DNA of 52,817 bases from Tannerella sp. (lineage in GTDB: Bacteria; Bacteroidota; Bacteroidia; Bacteroidales; Tannerellaceae): assembly GCA_031285685.1 (NCBI GenBank), contig JAITVS010000043.1, forward strand, positions 1-52,817. The letters are read 5' to 3'. Below the pieces are notes generated by a model. The model was not told where the DNA came from. It was given only the letters and a program-made list of their open reading frames with translations, and ran no database searches. The position numbers were made by a program, and so were the translations under genes. Positions 1 to 9,256 of this stretch are shown one piece after another. How positions within the stretch are numbered: the first letter of the stretch is position 1; each line of letters starts with the position of its first letter.

Positions 1-647
1 CATCCGATTTAGGGAATAACCCGTTTTTTTACTAAACAGGCCATCCCAAGATAAACTTGAGACAGCCTGCCAGTTATACACACCTAGAGTCACTAAGAAG
101 TCTAATTAGATAACCAAACAATCTTTAATATACGAATAGCCAGAATTCTGGACGTTTATCCCTCCCTGTAAATACCGGGCAGATAGTAAAAAATAAATTG
201 AGAGCAAAAAATAAGGTCTTATTTTTTCGATTTAACATAAGCGTGTCCTTTCATTATTTTTTTTGATAATTACCGCAATATTTACATACTAACAAAGATA
301 CACCAACTCCTTTCCGAAAAAAAATAAACCTGTCAAAAAGACTATGATATGCGACTTCAGGTATATAAAAAACAAGTGGTGCGCTCTGTCAGCAGATAGC
401 ACCACCCTAAGATAACAAAAAAACCACCTAAATAAAAACCTAATACTTAAAAAGTATTTTCTATAATCATCTTTCTCAAGATCAAAACTATTAAAAATTC
501 AAAATATACAATCCCCTCCAATAAGTATAAAAAGGAATGTTTATTTAAATTCGATTATAAAGTAATATATTTTAATTTTATTTTGCAAAAAAAATCGACA
601 GAATTGCAAAAATCATCGATGAATTTTAATTATTCATCAAAGAAAAG
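1..647. other. gene-poor AT-rich region
   Basis: No convincing coding region is seen on either strand. The region holds an A/T-rich hairpin at 207-228 and a GC-richer hairpin at 375-405 followed on the minus strand by a T-rich tract. A minus-strand TATCTTTG box lies at 293-300, which could serve a gene left of the window, although no good -33 partner was found. A minus-strand TAGTTTTG box lies at 483-490. The short plus-strand ORF that begins near 583 runs antisense into ilvC and is not believed. Confidence 0.5.
365..405 (-). terminator. candidate intrinsic terminator beyond the ilv operon
   Basis: On the minus strand a hairpin with perfect 7-base outer arms (GTGGTGC / GCACCAC) and a 4-bp inner stem is followed by TTGTTTTTTATA. 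It lies about 240 bases past the terminator assigned to ilvC. It therefore either catches read-through or ends a small untranslated transcript started near 480. Confidence 0.45.
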
Positions 648-678
648 GAAGAATATGCTCCTCATTTGCATATTCTTC
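648..678 (-). terminator. ilv operon terminator
   Basis: This is a perfect 11-bp inverted repeat (GAAGAATATGC / GCATATTCTTC) with a 9-base loop, 32 bases after the ilvC stop. On the minus strand it is followed by the pyrimidine-rich CTTTTCTTTG. Position and structure fit the end of the ilv operon transcript. Confidence 0.6.
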
Positions 679-709
679 GCCTTTATTTCATCGCCCAGTT
701 CGTCCGTCA

Positions 710-1753
710 TTAATTATTTTCCGGACGAAGTTTACGAACAACAGCGCCTGTACGCCACATTTCACTGTTACGCAATGCGGCCAGCTCTTTATTCAATTTT
801 TCACGATAATCGGGTTGCGAATTTGAGTCGATAGAACGTTGAGCTTCATTTCCGCTTGCCACTTCACTGTAAAGCTTTTCGAAAACAGGCTTTGTGGCAT
901 CATGGAAAGGTCTCATCCAGTCCAAAGCGCCACGCTGTGCTGTTGTAGAACAGTTAGCATACATCCAGTCCATACCATTTTCGGCAAACAAAGGCATCAG
1001 AGATTGTGTCAATTCTTCAACCGTCTCATTAAACGCTTCGGATGGAGAGTGGCCGTTTTCACGCAACACTTCATACTGCGCAAGCAAAATTCCCTGTATC
1101 GCTCCCATTAACGTACCACGTTCGCCGGTCAGATCCGAATAAACTTCTTTCTGGAATGTCGTTTCAAATAAATAACCGGAACCCACTCCGATACCGAGGG
1201 AAACAGCACGTTCCTTCGCCCGTCCGGTTGCATCCTGATAGATCGCATAAGACGAATTGAGTCCGCGTCCCTGCAAAAACATCCGGCGCAATGATGTTCC
1301 GGAACCCTTTGGCGCCACCAATATAACATCCACGTCTGCAGGAGGTACGATATGGGTGCGTTCTTTATAAGTAACGGCAAAACCGTGAGAAAAATACAGC
1401 GCTTTGCCTGCAGTCAAATGTTTCTTCACGATGGGCCATAATGCGATCTGTGCAGCATCCGACAACAGATACTGAATAACAGTAGCGCGCTTGCAGGCCT
1501 CTTCTATCTCAAACAACGTTTCGCCCGGCACCCAACCGTCCGCCAAAGCTTTTTCCCATGTCGGTCCTTTACGCTGGCCGACGATCACATGGAACCCGTT
1601 ATCACGAAGGTTAAGACCCTGTCCCGGTCCCTGAACACCATATCCGATAATTGCAATCGTCTCATCTTTCATTACTTCTCTTGCCTTTTCCAAAGAAAAC
1701 TCCTCGCGGGTAACCACATTCTCGTCAACACCGCCAAAATTAATTTTTGCCAT
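710..1753 (-). CDS. ilvC: ketol-acid reductoisomerase
   Basis: Ketol-acid reductoisomerase converts acetolactate or acetohydroxybutyrate to the dihydroxy acid with NADPH and Mg2+. This is the second common step of valine, leucine and isoleucine synthesis and occurs in the cytosol. The 347-residue product has a Rossmann nucleotide site at about 37-46 (GYGVQGPGQ), the SHGFAV histidine loop, and a C-terminal helical domain with the metal-ligand segment SDLTGERGTLMGA. The length fits class I enzymes. It is the last gene of the minus-strand ilv operon, 33 bases downstream of the thioesterase gene, and is followed by a hairpin terminator. Regulation should follow the leader-peptide attenuator at the operon front. 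The family assignment is secure. Confidence 0.97.
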   Translation of the reverse strand: MAKINFGGVDENVVTREEFSLEKAREVMKDETIAIIGYGVQGPGQGLNLRDNGFHVIVGQRKGPTWEKALADGWVPGETLFEIEEACKRATVIQYLLSDAAQIALWPIVKKHLTAGKALYFSHGFAVTYKERTHIVPPADVDVILVAPKGSGTSLRRMFLQGRGLNSSYAIYQDATGRAKERAVSLGIGVGSGYLFETTFQKEVYSDLTGERGTLMGAIQGILLAQYEVLRENGHSPSEAFNETVEELTQSLMPLFAENGMDWMYANCSTTAQRGALDWMRPFHDATKPVFEKLYSEVASGNEAQRSIDSNSQPDYREKLNKELAALRNSEMWRTGAVVRKLRPENN

Positions 1754-1786
1754 TTTTTTTGTTTTATAATTAGTAAATAATATTAT

Positions 1787-2524
1787 TTATTTCATCCATG
1801 TTGCCGTCGCACGGCAGATAGCCTTTTCCTCAAAACAAATTGCCATATGATACTGATCCGGTTCTGTCTCTTTTTTATGCAAGGTAAGCGGCATACCATA
1901 CCGTCCTTCAGACAGATACGAAATTTCAAAGCGTCTTACCTCCTTCTCCCGGAATAAATCCAAATCAAACAAATCCAGCAAATGCTCCATATACTTAATA
2001 CTATTGAAATGCCCGTTTATATCCAGATCGCTATATTTCACCTGATACGGGATGCCATCGGATTCCGCTTCTATTGCCGCGATCTTCCCCGGCTTCTCTA
2101 TCGGACAGATGCGATCAGATAAATAGACACTTAACGCTTCCGTATCAAGCGGAGTAGGACGACGCGTCCGGATATCGATAGCCGCCCAGATCGAACGCGC
2201 ATAAGCAACAGTACCCCCCGTACGATCCGTCAGTTCAAAACAACGGCTTGTAAAAAGACGTCCGACCTCATCAATCCAGGTATACAGGGTTATCGGCTCC
2301 GACATTTCCGGATAACGGATCATCTCTATTGCCAGCCGCGAGAGCACCCATGCCGTATCTTTTTCCGTCATATCATTAAAACCAAAACCCCGTTGAGATG
2401 CATGATTCGACGCCGCATGCAACAGATAGTTCCCTATCATAGGAATAGTGACCCGCCCTCTGAAATCAAGCAGGTACGACTCCGTTTCGAAATCAAACTT
2501 TCCTATTTTTTCAAGCTTATTCAT
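1787..2524 (-). CDS. acyl-ACP thioesterase
   Basis: Family members of this FatA/FatB-like enzyme release fatty acids from acyl carrier protein. The 245-residue product fits a double hot-dog fold. The N-terminal half contains the FRGRVTIPMIGNYL region. The C-terminal half holds a DLDINGHFNSIKYMEHL stretch, which carries the Asp/Asn/His residues expected at the active site. The ATG overlaps the end of ilvN by 4 bases, so translation is probably coupled. Its position inside a branched-chain amino acid operon is unusual in general but suggests a link to branched-chain acyl products, because Bacteroidales use valine- and leucine-derived primers for iso-fatty acids. That link is inference, and substrate preference cannot be read from sequence. 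Confidence 0.88.
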   Translation of the reverse strand: MNKLEKIGKFDFETESYLLDFRGRVTIPMIGNYLLHAASNHASQRGFGFNDMTEKDTAWVLSRLAIEMIRYPEMSEPITLYTWIDEVGRLFTSRCFELTDRTGGTVAYARSIWAAIDIRTRRPTPLDTEALSVYLSDRICPIEKPGKIAAIEAESDGIPYQVKYSDLDINGHFNSIKYMEHLLDLFDLDLFREKEVRRFEISYLSEGRYGMPLTLHKKETEPDQYHMAICFEEKAICRATATWMK

Positions 2525-3159
2525 GCATTTCTGTCCAATTTACTTTCCATAGCCGATAACATATCGCTCAGGCGCTCCACTTTACTTTTTGTAATAGCAA
2601 TACGTCCGGAACGTATAAACTGAAGAACACCGATGCGTTCACTTAATTCACGAAACAAAGACTGGGTTTCCTCGTAGTGTCCGTTCTTTTCCAGTACAAC
2701 ACAATCTTCACTTACTTCAAGGACCCGTGCATTGTATTTCCGGAGAAGGCTCTCTACGCCATCCATCTTAATAAAAAGTTCAGTACTCAGTTTGTATAAA
2801 GCGATCTCCTGATAAACAAGATCTTCATCGGTATTATAATAGGCCTTAAGGATATCTACCCGTTTATCGATCTGCTTAACTACCTTTTTCATCGTTACCT
2901 CATCCGCAAATGTTGTAATCGTAAATTTATGAATACCCGCGATAGCGGAAGGTGAGACTGATAAAGTTTCTATATTCAGCTGACGACGTGTAAATATGAT
3001 GGCTATCTGATTAAGCAAGCCGACCGTATTTTCTGAAAAAATGATTACTGTAAACAGTTTTTTTTCCTGCTCATCCATCAAACCCGCCGGTTCTGCAATA
3101 TGTTTGCCTATAGGCTTTTCAACCGCCTTCTTTATTGATTTCTTATCATTCGTTTTCAT
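2521..3159 (-). CDS. ilvN: acetolactate synthase, regulatory small subunit
   Basis: This is the regulatory subunit that binds branched-chain amino acids (valine in well-studied cases) and activates and feedback-controls the IlvB catalytic subunit. An ACT domain begins near residue 35 (KKLFTVIIFSENTVGLLNQIAIIF), with the NIETLSVSPS segment after it, and a C-terminal domain follows. At 212 residues it is longer than the roughly 160-residue enterobacterial form, mainly through a Lys-rich N-terminal extension of about 30 residues and a longer C-terminus. It lies 21 bases after ilvB and overlaps the thioesterase gene by 4 bases. The identification rests on the ACT domain and on the operon position. 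Confidence 0.93.
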   Translation of the reverse strand: MKTNDKKSIKKAVEKPIGKHIAEPAGLMDEQEKKLFTVIIFSENTVGLLNQIAIIFTRRQLNIETLSVSPSAIAGIHKFTITTFADEVTMKKVVKQIDKRVDILKAYYNTDEDLVYQEIALYKLSTELFIKMDGVESLLRKYNARVLEVSEDCVVLEKNGHYEETQSLFRELSERIGVLQFIRSGRIAITKSKVERLSDMLSAMESKLDRNA

Positions 3160-3180
3160 GCTACAATCTTCGTTTATGAT

Positions 3181-4878
3181 TTAATAAAGCATTTCCGTAA
3201 TACTACCTCCGGCCGGAACCATGGGGTAAACCATACCGCGTTTTTCCACATTTACTACCAGAAGATAGGCGCCCTTATAGTTCAACATTTCACGAATCGC
3301 ACCATCAAGTTCTTCTCTCTTCTGTACTTCACGCGCTCCGAGTCTAAACGCTTTCGCAATAGCGACAAAATCCGGATTCTCCATCTCGGTAGCAGAGTAA
3401 CGCTCTTTGAAAAACAATTCCTGCCATTGACGTACCATTCCCAGAAAATTATTATTCAGAAGAACGATCTTTATATCTAATTTTTCCTGCATGATTGTGC
3501 CCAGTTCCTGCAAAGTCATCTGCATACCGCCGTCACCTACGAACAAACAAACGGTTCGATCGGGAACTCCGAACTTTGCCCCTATCGCTGCAGGAAGGCC
3601 AAATCCCATTGTTCCCAGTCCGCCGGACGTAACAACACTACGTGTCTTCGTGTACTTAAAATAACGCACGCCCATCATCTGATTTTGTCCGACATCGGTA
3701 ACAAGAACAGCTTCATTACCCGTTGCCTCCGAAACTTTACGTACGACTTCTCCCATTCGCAGGTATCCGTCAACCGGATTTATTTCTTTCTCTATAATCT
3801 TACGATATTCTTCCTTTTCATCCGTATCAAACGAATCGATCCACTTCGTATGTTTGGCCGATTTCAACAATTTTGTGATCTCCCGCAATGAATCTTTTGC
3901 ATTTCCAAGAACCTTCACATCCGTCTTCACATTTTTATCCATTTCCGACACATCAATGTCCAGATGAATGACTTTGGCCTGTTTTGCGTAAGTATCCAGA
4001 TTTCCCGTCACACGATCGTCAAAACGCATACCAATTGCAATCAGCACGTCACATTCGTTTGTTTTACGGTTAGGTCCTATATTTCCATGCATACCCAGCA
4101 TACCTTTATTCAACCGGTAATCCGAAGGCATGGCTGAAAGGCCGAGTATAGTCGAACCGGCCGGGATATCCGCTTTTTCCAAAAACGCTTTCAGTTCCTT
4201 TTCCGCACCGCTCAATATCACTCCCTGCCCTATCAGTGCAAACGGTTTCTTCGCACTATTAATCAACGCTGCAGCTTTCTGTACCCTTTCCGGATCAATC
4301 TCCGGCCATGGCTGATAACTGCGCACAAAATGAACCGGTTTGTAAACATAGTCCACCCCTCCTATCTGGGCATCTTTCGCTATATCAATAACCACAGGCC
4401 CGGGACGACCTGTCGAAGCGATGTAAAATGCGCGCGATACAGCCCATGCTATATCCTCGGCGCGACGTACCTGGTAAGCCCATTTTGTAATAGGGAGCGT
4501 TATACCTATCACATCTACTTCCTGAAAAGCATCCGTTCCCAGTAACGACGAAGGCACCTGACCGGCAATAACCACCATCGGAGTACTGTCAAGCATCGCA
4601 TCGGCTATACCTGTTATAGTATTCGTCGCACCGGGGCCCGAAGTGACCAGGGCGACTCCGACTTTACCGCTTACACGTGCATACCCCTGTGCTGCGTGCG
4701 TAGCACCCTGTTCATGACGGACAAGCACATGACGTAACTCATCTTTATAATCATAAAGCTTGTCATAAATAGGAATAGCCTGTCCCCCGGGATAACCGAA
4801 TATGCATTCAACACCTTCGGCTATCAACGTTCGAAGCAAGGCTTCCGAACCGGTTATTTTATTCGATTTCGATTTCAT
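3181..4878 (-). CDS. ilvB: acetolactate synthase, catalytic large subunit
   Basis: This thiamine-diphosphate enzyme condenses two pyruvates, or pyruvate and 2-oxobutyrate, to the acetohydroxy acid that starts branched-chain amino acid synthesis. The catalytic glutamate sits in RHEQGATHAA (about residue 56). The ThDP/Mg2+ motif runs from GDGGMQ (about 448) to NNN about 27 residues later. The frame can be extended upstream to a TTG at 4896 that overlaps the ilvD stop. I chose the ATG at 4878, giving 565 residues, because it yields a normal N-terminus (MKSKSNKITGSEALL) and sits 14 bases after the ilvD stop. It is the second gene of the operon and pairs with ilvN downstream. Confidence 0.96.
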   Translation of the reverse strand: MKSKSNKITGSEALLRTLIAEGVECIFGYPGGQAIPIYDKLYDYKDELRHVLVRHEQGATHAAQGYARVSGKVGVALVTSGPGATNTITGIADAMLDSTPMVVIAGQVPSSLLGTDAFQEVDVIGITLPITKWAYQVRRAEDIAWAVSRAFYIASTGRPGPVVIDIAKDAQIGGVDYVYKPVHFVRSYQPWPEIDPERVQKAAALINSAKKPFALIGQGVILSGAEKELKAFLEKADIPAGSTILGLSAMPSDYRLNKGMLGMHGNIGPNRKTNECDVLIAIGMRFDDRVTGNLDTYAKQAKVIHLDIDVSEMDKNVKTDVKVLGNAKDSLREITKLLKSAKHTKWIDSFDTDEKEEYRKIIEKEINPVDGYLRMGEVVRKVSEATGNEAVLVTDVGQNQMMGVRYFKYTKTRSVVTSGGLGTMGFGLPAAIGAKFGVPDRTVCLFVGDGGMQMTLQELGTIMQEKLDIKIVLLNNNFLGMVRQWQELFFKERYSATEMENPDFVAIAKAFRLGAREVQKREELDGAIREMLNYKGAYLLVVNVEKRGMVYPMVPAGGSITEMLY

Positions 4879-4892
4879 ATATACAAAAGTTG

Positions 4893-6731
4893 TCAATTGT
4901 CAATTATTCTTACTCCTCCCTTATCTGCGGAAGCTACCATTTTTGCATAAGCCTGTAATGCTTTCGATATTTTCCGGTCACGGACAGGCTTCCATCCTTC
5001 CGGACCTTTTGCATTTTCAGCATTACGGCGCAAGCTAAGCTCGGAGTCGCTCAATTTCACATTGATTGCTCTCGACGGAATATCGATTTCAATCAGATCT
5101 CCGTCTCTCACCAGGCCAATAGCACCACCCGATGCCGCTTCCGGAGAAACATGCCCGATACTCAACCCCGATGTACCGCCGCTAAAACGGCCGTCCGTAA
5201 TAAGCGCGCACGCTTTACCTAAGTGCATCGATTTGATATAGGATGTCGGGTAAAGCATCTCCTGCATACCCGGCCCTCCTTTCGGCCCTTCATAAACAAG
5301 CACAACAACATCTCCGCTTTCTACTTTTCCTCCGAGAATTCCTTCACAGGCAGCTTCCTGCGACTGGAAAACTTTTGCCGGACCGCTGAAATGCCATATG
5401 CTTTCGTCAACACCTGCCGTTTTAACAACACAGCCGTCAACGGCTATATTCCCTTTCAGGACAGCCAACCCTCCATCTTTTGAATACGCATGCCTGATAT
5501 CACGGATGCACCCTCCGGCGCGATCGTCATCAAGTGTATCATAATTAGTCGCCTGCGACCCCATCACAATATTAAACACCCCTGCCGGAGCGCTTTTATA
5601 GATTCTCAGGGCCTCGTCCGAAACATCAGGACCGGTTATATCATACATTCTTATCGCTTCTTGAAGACTCATTCCGTCTACACGCTTTACCAAAGTATCA
5701 AGCAAACCGCCTTTTGCCAATTCTCCCAGGATAGCAATAATACCTCCGGCACGGTTCACATCCTGTATATGATACCTTTGCGTATTGGGAGCGACTTTAC
5801 AAAGACACGGCGTTTTCCGCGACAAACAATCAATATCATCCATCGTAAAATCGACTCCGGCCTCATTGGCCACCGCCAACAGATGAAGCACCGTATTGCT
5901 CGATCCTCCCATCGCGATATCAAGCGTCATCGCATTCAGGAATGCTTCACGTGTGGCAATACTCAACGGAAGAACAGAATCATCCCCATCGCGGTAATAT
6001 TTATAAGCATTCTCCACAATCAATTTTGCCGCATCACGGAATAGCTGTATACGATTCGCGTGTGTAGCAACTACTGTGCCGTTTCCGGGCAACGCCAATC
6101 CGATCGCCTCATTCAGGCAGTTCATCGAATTGGCTGTAAACATTCCGGAACAACTTCCACAGGTAGGGCATGCATTTTCCTCAATCTTCGTCACCTCATC
6201 ATCGCTTACCGAGGGATCTGCCGATTTAATCATCGCGTCAATCAGATCCAGATGCTGTCCGTTCCACTCGCCCGCTTCCATCGGTCCGCCCGAAATAAAA
6301 ACAGCCGGTATATTGAGACGCATAGCGGCCATTAACATCCCCGGCGTTATTTTGTCACAATTACTGATGCATACCATTGCATCCGCCTTATGGGCGTTCA
6401 CCATGTATTCCACACTATCCGCAATAAGATCACGCGACGGTAAAGAATAAAGCATTCCGTCATGCCCCATCGCAATCCCGTCATCAATAGCGATCGTGTT
6501 AAATTCCGCTGCAAAACAACCCAGCTTTTCTATTTCGGCTTTAACCAACTGGCCGACTTCGTGAAGATGCACGTGCCCCGGGACAAACTGTGTAAACGAG
6601 TTGACGATGGCTATAATCGGCTTACCCATCTGTTCTTTTTTCATCCCGTTGGCGGCCCATAAAGCTCTGGCACCGGCCATCCGGCGTCCTTGTGTACTGA
6701 TAGAACTACGTAATTTCATCTTAACTTGCAT
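4893..6731 (-). CDS. ilvD: dihydroxy-acid dehydratase
   Basis: IlvD is an iron-sulfur dehydratase making the 2-oxo acids of valine and isoleucine. The 612-residue product shows the family cysteines: LGCFAAEF (about residue 72), [10 protein letters not shown] (about 125) and [10 protein letters not shown] (188-194). The C-terminal [19 protein letters not shown] motif is also present. Two in-frame starts are possible, ATG at 6731 and ATG at 6719 ([14 protein letters not shown]); the second resembles the usual family N-terminus and leaves more room after the attenuator hairpin, which ends only 9 bases before the first ATG. It is the first structural gene of the operon and lies directly behind the leader peptide and terminator. 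Confidence 0.96.
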   Translation of the reverse strand: MQVKMKLRSSISTQGRRMAGARALWAANGMKKEQMGKPIIAIVNSFTQFVPGHVHLHEVGQLVKAEIEKLGCFAAEFNTIAIDDGIAMGHDGMLYSLPSRDLIADSVEYMVNAHKADAMVCISNCDKITPGMLMAAMRLNIPAVFISGGPMEAGEWNGQHLDLIDAMIKSADPSVSDDEVTKIEENACPTCGSCSGMFTANSMNCLNEAIGLALPGNGTVVATHANRIQLFRDAAKLIVENAYKYYRDGDDSVLPLSIATREAFLNAMTLDIAMGGSSNTVLHLLAVANEAGVDFTMDDIDCLSRKTPCLCKVAPNTQRYHIQDVNRAGGIIAILGELAKGGLLDTLVKRVDGMSLQEAIRMYDITGPDVSDEALRIYKSAPAGVFNIVMGSQATNYDTLDDDRAGGCIRDIRHAYSKDGGLAVLKGNIAVDGCVVKTAGVDESIWHFSGPAKVFQSQEAACEGILGGKVESGDVVVLVYEGPKGGPGMQEMLYPTSYIKSMHLGKACALITDGRFSGGTSGLSIGHVSPEAASGGAIGLVRDGDLIEIDIPSRAINVKLSDSELSLRRNAENAKGPEGWKPVRDRKISKALQAYAKMVASADKGGVRIIDN

Positions 6732-6740
6732 ATATTTAAC

Positions 6741-6771
6741 AAAAAAACCCTCCTCTATAATCAGAGAAAGG
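6741..6771 (-). terminator. ilv attenuator terminator hairpin
   Basis: On the minus strand a 9-bp stem with two G-U pairs (CCTTTCTCT / AGAGGAGGG) and a 6-base loop is followed by seven T residues, ending 9 bases before the first ilvD ATG. Its 5' arm can instead pair with GAGAAAGG at 6810-6817, which overlaps the leader-peptide stop codon. That alternative pairing makes this an attenuator and not a plain terminator. Confidence 0.85.
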
Positions 6772-6815
6772 CTTACATAAAATAAATATTTCGTACGACT
6801 ACATACAAACCTTTC

Positions 6816-6893
6816 TCACGCTTCGCGACACAAGACCACGACGACGACGTTAATTGAACGCAAAATAGAAAGGTTTTGAATAGCAATCATCAT
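6816..6893 (-). CDS. ilv operon leader peptide (attenuation)
   Basis: This is a 25-codon ORF ending in SILRSINVVVVVLCREA. It has five consecutive valine codons, flanked by isoleucine and leucine codons, just before the stop. It lies between a good Bacteroidetes promoter (6914-6944) and ilvD. Segment 1 (6867-6876, inside the ORF) can pair over 10 bases with segment 2 (6807-6816, at the stop codon). Segment 2 can pair with segment 3 (6763-6771), and segment 3 with segment 4 plus the T-tract forms the terminator. Shortage of charged Val/Leu/Ile tRNA should stall ribosomes on the valines, free segment 2 to form the antiterminator and let ilvDBN-thioesterase-ilvC be transcribed. The start may be either of two adjacent ATGs (6893 or 6890). 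The mechanism is inferred from sequence and by analogy with enterobacterial ilv attenuation. Confidence 0.85.
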   Translation of the reverse strand: MMIAIQNLSILRSINVVVVVLCREA

Positions 6894-6913
6894 TTTTCCA
6901 TTAAAATCCGGGG

Positions 6914-6944
6914 CAAAGTTAATATTTCTTTTTAGAATTCCAAA
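6914..6944 (-). promoter_or_regulatory. ilv operon promoter
   Basis: On the minus strand TTTG (6941-6944) is followed after exactly 19 bases by TAACTTTG (6914-6921), matching the Bacteroidetes sigma-ABfr consensus. Transcription would start about 12-16 bases before the leader-peptide ATG. Confidence 0.75.
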
Positions 6945-7070
6945 CAATTTGACAAAAAAAATACCACAAAATATGAATTTGTAAGAGAAACTCATCCGTA
7001 AATTATCTTTTATTACTCGACACAAACATATTCAGATAGCATAACTCTATGAAATTGATACATTTTTTTT

Positions 7071-7078
7071 TATCTTTG
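7071..7078 (+). promoter_or_regulatory. -7 box of the antiporter gene
   Basis: TATCTTTG matches the Bacteroidetes -7 consensus and lies 32 bases before the ATG at 7111. The -33 region is weak; TATG at 7048-7051 has the right 19-base spacing. Confidence 0.55.
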
Positions 7079-7110
7079 TACACTATATACATCAGTAAAA
7101 TGCAGATATA

Positions 7111-9255
7111 ATGATAACTTTACTAAACATAACACTTCCGTTGACAGACCCGATATTGAAATTTCTTGTCATATTGATTATTATCCTGTTCGCCCCTATC
7201 ATACTCAACAAATTCAGAATACCGTCTATCCTGGGATTAATTATTGCCGGAGCCGTAATCGGACCTAATGGAATAAATCTGATGGAACGGGACAGCAGTA
7301 TCATTCTTTCAGGCACGGCGGGACTGCTATACATTATGTTTCTTGCCGGCCTGGAGATTAATCTTGCCGATTTCAAAAAGAACAGCACCAAAAGCCTTTT
7401 ATTCGGGATGTATACATTTCTCATTCCGATGATCCTGGGACTTTTATCCGGTCTGTATATTCTTCATTTTTCGATGGCATCTTCCGTTCTGCTCGCCAGT
7501 ATGTTCGCATCGCATACCCTGATCGCCTATCCGATCATCAGTAAATACGGAGTAGCCAAAAACAGGGCGGTTACGGTCGGCGGAACAATGATAACCGATA
7601 CACTATCTTTACTTGTGCTGGCCATCATTGTCGGAATGACAACCGGAGAAGTCAATACCGAATTCTGGATCCGGCTATCCGTATCCATCATAATCTTTGC
7701 CCTGATTATCATCCTGTTGTTTCCTATTATAGCGCGTTGGTTTTTCAAAAATTTCAAGGACAGCGTTTCACAATACATCTTCGTACTGGCAATGGTTTTT
7801 CTCGGGGCGGTACTGGCCGAAATAGCCGGAATAGAAGGCATTATCGGCGCATTCCTCGCAGGGCTGTCGTTAAATCGCCTCATCCCGTCAACATCCCCTC
7901 TTATGAACCGGATCGAATTTGTCGGAAACGCGATCTTTATCCCCTTCTTCCTGATCGGAGTCGGAATGTTGGTTGATTACCGGGCATTTTTCAGGGATTT
8001 TGAAACAATCAAAGTAGCAACCGTAATGACTGTCGTTGCTATTGCTGCAAAATATGCCGCCGCCTGGCTTACTCAGAAATCCCTGAAATATACCACTGAC
8101 GAACGCAGCATTATTTTCGGGCTGAGTAACGCACAGGCAGCCGCCACTTTGGCAGCAGTAACAGTCGGTTACAACATTATACTGGGACATACCGCTTCCG
8201 GTGAACCGATCAGGCTCTTAAACGAAAGTGTACTGAACGGAACAATCGTCATGATCCTGATCACATGTACAATCGCGTCGTTTTCCGCACAGAAAGGCGC
8301 AAGAAATATATCCCTGAAAGAATCCGCACCGGACGAAGAAAAAGAAAACGAAAATGTATTTAATGAAAACATCCTGATCCCTGTCCGGTATCCGGAAAAC
8401 ATCGAAGAATTAATCAATCTGGGTACACTGATCAAAAAGAAAGAGAACAAACGCGGATTCCATGCATTGAGTGTTATCAACAACCAGGAATCGGATCCGG
8501 ACGCAGACAAGCAATCGGAAAAAATTCTCGAAAAAGCGCAAAAAGCAGCCGCTGCCGCAGATATAAGACTACATACGCTGTTACGATACGACAGTAGTGT
8601 CGGCAACGCCATCACCAGCGTTATCAAAGAAAATAAGGTAACAGACCTTATTCTGGGCCTTCATATTCAAAAAGAACTATCCGGATCGTTCCTAGGTAAC
8701 CTGACCGAACATATCCTAGAAAACAGCAATGTAACCACATTTATATATAAACCGGTTCAACCGGTTGCAACTATCAAACGCCACTTAATCGTAATCCCCA
8801 AACACGCCGAATCCGAATTAGGCTTTCCATTCTGGGTGGTTAAAATGTGGAAAATGGCATTGAATACAGGTAGTAAACTCATTTTCTACGGTGCAAAAGA
8901 AACGATCGGTATTCTGCAGGATATTCAGAAAAACAACCATATTGAGGCCGAATTCAGGATTTTCGACGACTGGAACGACTTCCTGATCATAAGTCGTGAT
9001 ATGCAATCGAACGACAGCCTGATTATCGTAATGAGTCGTAAAAACAAAGCTTCCTATCAGCAGATAATGAAAAAGATACCCGGTTACCTGAACAAATATT
9101 TCAATGCTCAGAGTTTCATTCTGATATATCCGATGCAATTAGAAGCAACCGGCGAAGATGAAAATACGGACCTGCTAAACCCATCATTACTGGCTAACGG
9201 TAATAACATCGAAAGTTTGGGTAAATCTATTTCCAGAGCATTAACCGGTAAATAA
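7111..9255 (+). CDS. CPA2-family cation/proton antiporter with C-terminal stress-like domains
   Basis: A membrane exchanger of monovalent cations for protons, resembling KefB/NapA-type CPA2 proteins. Residues 1 to about 390 form roughly a dozen hydrophobic helices. They include the family stretch GIEGIIGAFLAGLSLNR and the charged membrane segments expected for ion exchange. After a Glu/Lys-rich linker (about 405-425), the last 300 residues are soluble and look like one or two universal-stress-protein-like domains (for example VTDLILGLHIQ), probably a cytoplasmic regulatory module. Length is 714 residues, usual for this Bacteroidales architecture. It is monocistronic, divergent from the ilv operon. 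Na+ or K+ specificity cannot be decided here. Confidence 0.88.
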   Translation: MITLLNITLPLTDPILKFLVILIIILFAPIILNKFRIPSILGLIIAGAVIGPNGINLMERDSSIILSGTAGLLYIMFLAGLEINLADFKKNSTKSLLFGMYTFLIPMILGLLSGLYILHFSMASSVLLASMFASHTLIAYPIISKYGVAKNRAVTVGGTMITDTLSLLVLAIIVGMTTGEVNTEFWIRLSVSIIIFALIIILLFPIIARWFFKNFKDSVSQYIFVLAMVFLGAVLAEIAGIEGIIGAFLAGLSLNRLIPSTSPLMNRIEFVGNAIFIPFFLIGVGMLVDYRAFFRDFETIKVATVMTVVAIAAKYAAAWLTQKSLKYTTDERSIIFGLSNAQAAATLAAVTVGYNIILGHTASGEPIRLLNESVLNGTIVMILITCTIASFSAQKGARNISLKESAPDEEKENENVFNENILIPVRYPENIEELINLGTLIKKKENKRGFHALSVINNQESDPDADKQSEKILEKAQKAAAAADIRLHTLLRYDSSVGNAITSVIKENKVTDLILGLHIQKELSGSFLGNLTEHILENSNVTTFIYKPVQPVATIKRHLIVIPKHAESELGFPFWVVKMWKMALNTGSKLIFYGAKETIGILQDIQKNNHIEAEFRIFDDWNDFLIISRDMQSNDSLIIVMSRKNKASYQQIMKKIPGYLNKYFNAQSFILIYPMQLEATGEDENTDLLNPSLLANGNNIESLGKSISRALTGK

Positions 9256-9256
9256 G

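Noticed and set aside
583-834. Plus-strand 83-codon ORF overlapping the end of ilvC
   Set aside because: It runs antisense to ilvC, its upstream part is low-complexity AT-rich sequence, and no promoter or family resemblance is seen.
5490-6044. 184-codon plus-strand ORF antisense to ilvD
   Set aside because: A shadow frame of a strongly conserved gene; its composition reflects the reverse complement of ilvD codons.
6732-6913. T-box riboswitch before ilvD
   Set aside because: No specifier loop or T-box sequence is seen; the leader peptide and alternating helices explain the structure.
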